Below are positions 58,032 to 64,000 of a DNA stretch of 64,000 nucleotides, in pieces. The stretch comes from Mycolicibacterium chitae (GTDB lineage: Bacteria > Actinomycetota > Actinomycetes > Mycobacteriales > Mycobacteriaceae): the NCBI RefSeq assembly GCF_900637205.1, contig NZ_LR134355.1, positions 248,001 to 312,000 of the forward strand, read 5' to 3'. Within the stretch, counting starts at the first letter, position 1. Each line of letters opens with the position of its first letter. Both the position numbers and the translations under genes were made by a program. Under the pieces are notes generated by a model. It was given only the letters and a program-made list of their open reading frames with translations, was not told the DNA's origin and ran no database searches.

Positions 58032-59168
58032 TCAGCGGCGGTACTTGGGCGCCGCCAGCGGTTCCGGCTCGGGGTTGGCCAGCACCCACGCCACGGCGAG
58101 CTCGCTGACCCGGCCGACGGCGTCGTCGTCCCAGTCGCGGCCGAGTCCGCCCCGCAGCGTGGCGAGTTCGCCGGCCGTGGTGACGGGCGAGCCCGAGCCG
58201 AGGTGGTCGATCAGCGCATCACGCAGCCGGCCGAAGTCCCGGTCCCAGTTGGCGGCGCCGCTCTCGAGCAGTTCGTGGCCGATGCGCCCGGCCAGCCGGA
58301 TCACCTCGCCCTGGACCGTCGTCGCCGCGCCGCTGCCGGGTACCAGGTACTCCCACAGTTGGTCGAACTGCACCGGCCAGGGCGCGTCGTCGACCGTGAT
58401 CGGGGCGACGCCGTCGTGGACCCGGCGCGCGGCCACGGGCTGCACCCCGAACAGCGCGTAGAGCTCGGCGAGGCCGCGGTCGGTCTCGTCGACGTGGTCG
58501 GGATTGAAGTCGTCGCGGTGGAACTCGAACTGCCGGCCGATCTCGGTCACCGCCTCGGCCGCGTCGTCGGGAACGGGCGAGCCGGCCTCGAGCAGGATGC
58601 GGGCCGAGCGGGCGAACTCGGCGATATCGGAGTTGCGGCAGGCCACCAGCCCGGCCGCCAGCGGGGTCTGGTCCATCTCGTTGCGGGCGGCGGTGTCGGC
58701 GCGGTGCTCGACCAGGACGGCGACCGTGTCGGCGTTGACGATGACGGCGTCGTGCAGCGGGGTGTCACCGCTGCGGTCGGTGACGTTGACGTCGGCGCCG
58801 TGCGCGATGAGCGTGCGGGTGAGGTCGGGCCGGTTGGTGGCGGCGTGCAGCGCGCTGCCGTAGAAGTCCTCGGGCGCATTGACGTCGGCACCGAGCTCGA
58901 GCAGCAGCGCGATGTCCTGGCCGCGAGACACCCTCTGCGACAGTGGGGTTCGCCCCCACGCGTCCGGGGTGTCGACGTCGAGTCCCTGGGCGACCAGCCA
59001 ACGGGCCAGTTCTTCGGGGCAGTTGTCGAAGCCCAGCGCCGTGGTCTTGGGGTCACCGCCGCGCGCCTCGACCAGGCAGGTGTCGTAGACGGCCTTCAAC
59101 GCGTCCAGATCGCCGGCGGTGAGCAGGTCCTCGAAGTTCTTCGGCAGGGTCTTCCGTTTACGGGCCAC
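58032..59168 (-). CDS. Ankyrin repeat protein
   Basis: A 378-residue protein. Residues of about 50-200 contain ankyrin repeats: ELARWLVAQGLDVDTPDAWG, RTPLSQRVSRGQDIALLLEL, GADVNAPEDFYGSALHAATN, LIAHGADVNVTDRSGDTPLH and VLVEHRADTAARNEMDQTPL. The C-terminal 170 residues are of an unrecognised helical type (FDQLWEYLVPGSG). There is no signal peptide, so it acts in the cytoplasm and probably binds protein. The start is GTG at 59168. Partner unknown. Confidence 0.88.
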   Translation of the reverse strand: MARKRKTLPKNFEDLLTAGDLDALKAVYDTCLVEARGGDPKTTALGFDNCPEELARWLVAQGLDVDTPDAWGRTPLSQRVSRGQDIALLLELGADVNAPEDFYGSALHAATNRPDLTRTLIAHGADVNVTDRSGDTPLHDAVIVNADTVAVLVEHRADTAARNEMDQTPLAAGLVACRNSDIAEFARSARILLEAGSPVPDDAAEAVTEIGRQFEFHRDDFNPDHVDETDRGLAELYALFGVQPVAARRVHDGVAPITVDDAPWPVQFDQLWEYLVPGSGAATTVQGEVIRLAGRIGHELLESGAANWDRDFGRLRDALIDHLGSGSPVTTAGELATLRGGLGRDWDDDAVGRVSELAVAWVLANPEPEPLAAPKYRR

Positions 59169-59188
59169 GCGTCGATTGTCGCCCGTTC

Positions 59189-60784
<1,596 letters not shown>

Positions 60785-60877
60785 AACCTGACTTTTGAGT
60801 AATAAGCGTCACAATCGTGTCAGAATTGCCTCGCGGCCACCGTACTGGTTGGTAACAATGTCGAGAACACACATGAG

Positions 60878-61138
60878 ATGGCTCAGGGGGGCAATCGGGT
60901 GGATGTCAGCGAGGGGTGGCGCATCGGCGCGCTCGACTCGACGTCAATTGTCGACAAGCGGATCGACCAGCTTCTGGCCCTGATCGCCGAACACAGCCTC
61001 GATCCGGTGATCAGCGAGCGCGCCCAGGAACTGCGCCTGACCCCCGAACCCGAAGAGGACTGGTCGCAGAAGGCGCTGCAGGCGTGCCACGACATGGCGG
61101 TGTTCCTCAGCACGCGGGATGCCCGCGACGCGGACTGA
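60878..61138 (+). CDS. Small protein of unknown function
   Basis: An 86-residue acidic, mainly helical protein: TSIVDKRIDQLLALIAEHSL, DPVISERAQELRLTPEPEED and WSQKALQACHDMAVFLSTRD. The ATG at 60878 lacks a ribosome site; the in-frame GTG at 60899 (VDVSEGWR) follows a run of six G and may be the start, giving 79 residues. It is divergent from the FAD monooxygenase. No family is recognised. Confidence 0.6.
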   Translation: MAQGGNRVDVSEGWRIGALDSTSIVDKRIDQLLALIAEHSLDPVISERAQELRLTPEPEEDWSQKALQACHDMAVFLSTRDARDAD

Positions 61139-61197
61139 CGCCGCACTGCTCGGCGAGCGCATTCGCAACGGATCGGTGAGGATCGATCCGTTGATCA

Positions 61198-62409
61198 ATG
61201 GCGACCACCAAGACTGAGCAGCGCACCCAACCCAGCGCAGCCCGCGGGCTGCGCTGGGTGCTGTTGGCGCTGTGCGTCACCGAGATCACCAGCTGGGGCG
61301 TGCTGTACTACGCCTTCACCGTGCTGTCCCCGCAGATCAGCGCCGATACGGGGTGGTCGGCGCCCGCGGTGACCGCGGCGTTCTCCGCGGGGTTGGTGAC
61401 CTCGGCGCTGGTGGGCATCCCGGTCGGGCGCTGGTTGGACCGCATCGGCCCGCGGTGGATCATGACCGGCGGATCGGTGCTCGGCGTGCTCTCCGTGGTC
61501 GCCGTGGCCGCCGCGCCCAATTTCGGGCTGTTCGCCGCGGCGTGGATCTTCTCCGGGGTGGCGATGAGCGCGGTCTTCTATGCACCCGCGTTCGCGGCGC
61601 TGACCCGGTTCTTCGGCACCGAGGCGGTGCGCGCGCTCACGGTGCTCACCCTGGTGGCCGGCTTCGCCAGCACCGTGTTCGCGCCGTTGACCGCCGCGCT
61701 GGCCGCGCAGCTGAGCTGGCGACACACCTACCTCGTGTTGGCGGTCGTGCTGGCGGCGATCACCGTCCCGGTGCACTTCTTCGGGCTGCGGCGCCCCTGG
61801 CCCGCGCTGGTCATCGACCACAGGACCGAGTCGCCGACCCGCATCGCGCGCAGCCCGTCGTTCCTGACGTTGATCGCGGCCTTCGCGCTGTCCGGCCTGG
61901 CCTCCTACGCCGTGATCGCCAACCTGGTGCCGCTGATGACCCAACGCGGCATCGGCACCGGTGCGGCGGCCCTCGCGCTGGGACTCGGCGGGGCCGGGCA
62001 GGTGCTGGGCCGCCTCGGCTACCAATCCCTGGTACGCCGGGTCGGCGTCGTGCCCCGCACGGTGGGCGTCATGGCCGGGGTGGCGGTCACCACCGCACTG
62101 CTCGGCGTGTTCACCTCGTATGCGGCGCTGGTGACCGCGGCGATCGGAGCGGGGGTGGTGCGCGGCATCATGACGCTGCTGCAGGCCACCGCGGTGACCG
62201 AGCGTTGGGGCCCAACCCATTACGGCCACCTGAGCGCCTACCTGAACGCGCCCATCATGATCGCCACGGCGGTGGGCCCGTTCGTCGGCGCCGCCCTGGC
62301 GAGCCTGCTCGGCGGCTACGCGGCGATGTTCGTGGCCCTGGGCGCGATCGCGGCGGTGGGCGCGCTGCTGGCCTATAACCCGGCGTCGCGGGCCCGGGTG
62401 AGCAAGTAA
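61198..62409 (+). CDS. MFS transporter (12 helices)
   Basis: A 403-residue transporter. Helix 1 is WVLLALCVTEITSWGVLYYA, motif A-like GRWLDRIGPRWIMTGGSVLG follows helix 2, and GVVRGIMTLLQATAVTERWG is in the C-half. This pattern resembles the oxalate/formate or YbfB-like groups that have W-G-x-x-Y in helix 1. The substrate is unknown. The start is ATG at 61198, 59 bp after the preceding gene. A terminator hairpin begins at its stop codon. Confidence 0.88.
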   Translation: MATTKTEQRTQPSAARGLRWVLLALCVTEITSWGVLYYAFTVLSPQISADTGWSAPAVTAAFSAGLVTSALVGIPVGRWLDRIGPRWIMTGGSVLGVLSVVAVAAAPNFGLFAAAWIFSGVAMSAVFYAPAFAALTRFFGTEAVRALTVLTLVAGFASTVFAPLTAALAAQLSWRHTYLVLAVVLAAITVPVHFFGLRRPWPALVIDHRTESPTRIARSPSFLTLIAAFALSGLASYAVIANLVPLMTQRGIGTGAAALALGLGGAGQVLGRLGYQSLVRRVGVVPRTVGVMAGVAVTTALLGVFTSYAALVTAAIGAGVVRGIMTLLQATAVTERWGPTHYGHLSAYLNAPIMIATAVGPFVGAALASLLGGYAAMFVALGAIAAVGALLAYNPASRARVSK

Positions 62410-62445
62410 GAAGGCCCCGCTCCGGAAACCGGATCAGGGCCTTCT
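62409..62445. terminator. Bidirectional hairpin between the MFS gene and tRNA-Pro
   Basis: AGAAGGCCC (62409-62417) pairs with GGGCCTTCT (62437-62445), with TCCGG/CCGGA forming an inner stem around AAA. It serves the plus-strand MFS gene and the minus-strand tRNA. Confidence 0.8.
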
Positions 62446-62462
62446 GTCTGCAGTCACACGAG

Positions 62463-62536
62463 TCGGGGTGGCGGGATTCGAACCCACGACCTCTTCGTCC
62501 CGAACGAAGCACGCTACCAAGCTGCGCCACACCCCG
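62463..62536 (-). tRNA. tRNA-Pro(CGG)
   Basis: Minus-strand acceptor CGGGGTG (62536-62530) pairs with CACCCCG (62470-62464), with discriminator A at 62463. The anticodon arm CTTCG-TTCGGGA-CGAAG gives anticodon CGG, reading CCG. The T-arm is GTGGGTTCGAATCCCGC. The 3' CCA is not encoded. Confidence 0.96.
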
Positions 62537-62680
62537 GGTGAAGCCACGACAGCGTATCGCACCACCGGCCCGGGAAGCCAAACGAGGTCCCCGCTCGCCC
62601 GCGGGATGAAATCCGCGTGTCGGTGCGGTTGTACCGCCTGTACCGCTGCCAGGCTGGGCAACACACGAGGGAGGCCGACT

Positions 62681-62872
62681 ATGACCGCACTGGGAGCCGC
62701 CGTGTTCGGCGGGTTTTTCGGAGTGGCCGTGCTGTGGCTGTTCCTCACCAACGACGAATCGGACGCCGCCGAGAATCACCAGTGGGCGCAGGACCGTTCG
62801 AAGTCGGCCAGCTGCGCCGCCGGCCCGGACAGGTCGAGCCCCATGCTGGTGACCCACTCGTCGCAGAAGTAG
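62681..62872 (+). CDS. Small membrane protein, probable
   Basis: A 63-codon frame with ATG at 62681, six bases after a strong GAGGGAGG ribosome site. The N-terminus is a membrane helix ([20 protein letters not shown]), followed by an acidic then polar tail ([15 protein letters not shown]). The last third overlaps the 3' end of convergent cds1 by 97 bp and could be only read-through. No family is recognised. Support comes from the ribosome site and hydrophobic helix. Confidence 0.5.
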   Translation: MTALGAAVFGGFFGVAVLWLFLTNDESDAAENHQWAQDRSKSASCAAGPDRSSPMLVTHSSQK

Positions 62873-63870
62873 GTGTCCGCGTAGCGATCCCCGCTGTCGG
62901 CCAGCAGCGTCACCACCGACCCGCGCTGCCCCTCGGCGACCATCTCGGCCAGCAGCCCGAACGCGCCCCAGATGTTGGTGCCCGTGGACGGCCCCACCCG
63001 TCGGCCCAGCACCGCGCTGACGTGGCGGGCCGCCGCCACCGACGCGGCGTCGGGCACCAGGACCATCCGGTCGACCACCTCGGGTAGGAACGACGGCTCC
63101 ACGCGCGGGCGCCCGATGCCCTCGATGCGCGACGATTCGCCGGTCACCACGTCGCGGCGCTGCTCGTAGGACGGGAAGAACGCCGAGTTCTCCGGGTCGA
63201 CGACGCACAGCCGGGTGTGGTGGCGCCGGTAGCGGATGTAGCGGCCGATGGTGGCGCTGGTCCCGCCGGTGCCCGCGCCGACGACGATCCACGCCGGCAC
63301 CGGATGCGGCTCGGCACCCATCTGCGAGTAGATCGACTCGGCGATGTTGTTGTTGCCGCGCCAGTCGGTGGCGCGCTCGGCGTTGGTGAACTGATCGAGG
63401 TAGTGCCCGCCGGTCTCGTCGGCCAGTCGCTCGGCCTCGGCGTACACCTCCGCGGAATTCTCCACGAAATGACACCGCCCGCCCTGGGCCTCGATCAGTG
63501 CGATCTTCGACGCACTCGTCGACTCGGGCACCACGGCGATGAACGGAAGACCGATCAGTGCAGCGAAATACGCCTCGGAGACCGCCGTCGACCCCGACGA
63601 GGCCTCGATGAGTGTGGTCTCCGGTCCGATCCAGCCGTTGCACAGCCCGTAGAGGAACAGCGAACGCGCCAACCGGTGCTTGAGGCTGCCGGTGATGTGG
63701 GTGCTCTCGTCCTTCAGGTACAGCGCCACGCCGTGGGCGTCGCCCCAGGCCGACGGCAGCGGGTAGCGCAGCAGGTGGGTGTCGGCGCTGCGGCGTGCCT
63801 CGGCGTCGATCAGGCTGATCGCATGGTCGACCCAGGCCCGCTCGGGGCTGCGGTCGCAGACCGGACCCAC
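62776..63870 (-). CDS. cds1: PLP-dependent L-cysteine desulfhydrase Cds1 (Rv3684)
   Basis: A 364-residue fold-type II PLP enzyme of the cysteine synthase family. Lys64 in [13 protein letters not shown] binds [23 protein letters not shown] is the substrate loop, and [20 protein letters not shown] holds the phosphate. It corresponds to M. tuberculosis Rv3684, known as Cds1, which releases H2S, ammonia and pyruvate from cysteine. The start is GTG at 63870, only 4 bp after the upstream metallophosphoesterase gene stop, so they are cotranscribed. H2S production next to several thiol-defence genes is notable. Confidence 0.93.
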   Translation of the reverse strand: MGPVCDRSPERAWVDHAISLIDAEARRSADTHLLRYPLPSAWGDAHGVALYLKDESTHITGSLKHRLARSLFLYGLCNGWIGPETTLIEASSGSTAVSEAYFAALIGLPFIAVVPESTSASKIALIEAQGGRCHFVENSAEVYAEAERLADETGGHYLDQFTNAERATDWRGNNNIAESIYSQMGAEPHPVPAWIVVGAGTGGTSATIGRYIRYRRHHTRLCVVDPENSAFFPSYEQRRDVVTGESSRIEGIGRPRVEPSFLPEVVDRMVLVPDAASVAAARHVSAVLGRRVGPSTGTNIWGAFGLLAEMVAEGQRGSVVTLLADSGDRYADTYFCDEWVTSMGLDLSGPAAQLADFERSCAHW

Positions 63871-63874
63871 CGCG

Positions 63875-64000
63875 TCAGAGGACGGCGGCGGTGGGTTGCG
63901 ACTGGTCGAGGTTGCGGCTCGAGTCGTCGCCCCCGGTGGGCGCGGCGATCAGCGTGAGCAGGCTGGCCTCCGGCCGGCAGCAGAACCGCACCGGCGCGAA
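63875..64000 (-). CDS. Metallophosphoesterase C-terminus (Rv3683-like, partial)
   Basis: Only the last 41 codons are inside the window. The fragment [20 protein letters not shown] resembles the end of calcineurin-like phosphoesterases, which typically finish with PVR-x-x-CRPE-x-TL. A short acidic, Gln-rich tail ([20 protein letters not shown]) follows. Position upstream of cds1 matches Rv3683. The catalytic region is off the window. Confidence 0.7.
   Translation of the reverse strand, partial: FAPVRFCCRPEASLLTLIAAPTGGDDSSRNLDQSQPTAAVL

Noticed and set aside
60785..60877. Inverted CTGAC/GTCAG pair between divergent genes as an operator
   Set aside because: Arms are only 5 bp and far apart; too weak to report as a site.

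Overview
The window is chromosomal DNA of a high-GC actinobacterium, almost certainly a mycobacterium (Mycolicibacterium or Mycobacterium type). The basis is the gene content and order: from left to right it follows the M. tuberculosis order Rv3723 to Rv3683 (recalled, not searched), in inverted orientation. It includes the mycobacterial ergothioneine operon egtABCDE, the lysC-asd pair, leuA, a MurT-GatD pair, moxR-DUF58-DUF4350-DUF4129, glpK and cds1. Many genes use GTG starts, and many appear to be transcribed as leaderless mRNAs, with a TAnnnT -10 box 6-7 nt before the start codon, as is common in mycobacteria.

Left part (1-25 kb). A partial NAD(P)-dependent dehydrogenase faces a TetR regulator. 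Then come tRNA-Ser(GGA), the SRP RNA gene, an aspartate aminotransferase, a VOC protein, a DUF222/HNH nuclease of the 13E12 type, dnaX, a Tat-exported lipoprotein hydrolase, a SugE/Gdx exporter behind a guanidine-III-type riboswitch, and a CFA-type methyltransferase with its FAD partner. These are followed by an SRPBCC protein, the peptidoglycan amidase Ami1, ybaB-recR, gatD-murT, an exonuclease, leuA (with a leaderless leucine leader peptide and attenuator hairpin), lysC-asd and several exported proteins of unknown role.

Accessory part (25-34.8 kb). An IS110-family element has split a 63-codon gene. Its non-coding end carries short matches to both element ends and to the target site, as expected of a bridge RNA. 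Next to it are a molybdopterin oxidoreductase lacking the usual [4Fe-4S] cysteines, a translationally coupled small helical protein, a TRIC-like membrane protein, WrbA, an F420-type oxidoreductase, and a molybdate operon (TOBE regulator, modA, modB, modC). The molybdate uptake genes plausibly supply the molybdoenzyme.

Right part (34.9-64 kb). Ohr and a PknH-sensor-like exported protein precede egtABCDE, all joined by 4-bp overlaps. A WS/DGAT acyltransferase, a methyltransferase plus GCS-like ligase pair, glpK, a TetR-regulated MFS pump, and divergent RDD and SpoIIM membrane genes follow. Then come the MoxR/DUF58/DUF4350/DUF4129 operon, a YqeY protein, TesB, an ankyrin protein, an FAD monooxygenase, an MFS transporter, tRNA-Pro(CGG), the cysteine desulfhydrase Cds1 and the end of a metallophosphoesterase gene.

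Most convergent gene pairs are packed to overlapping stop codons, so intergenic space is scarce. The only longer gene-free stretches are about 26.37-26.60 kb (inside the IS) and 48.9-49.18 kb (operator plus repeats).
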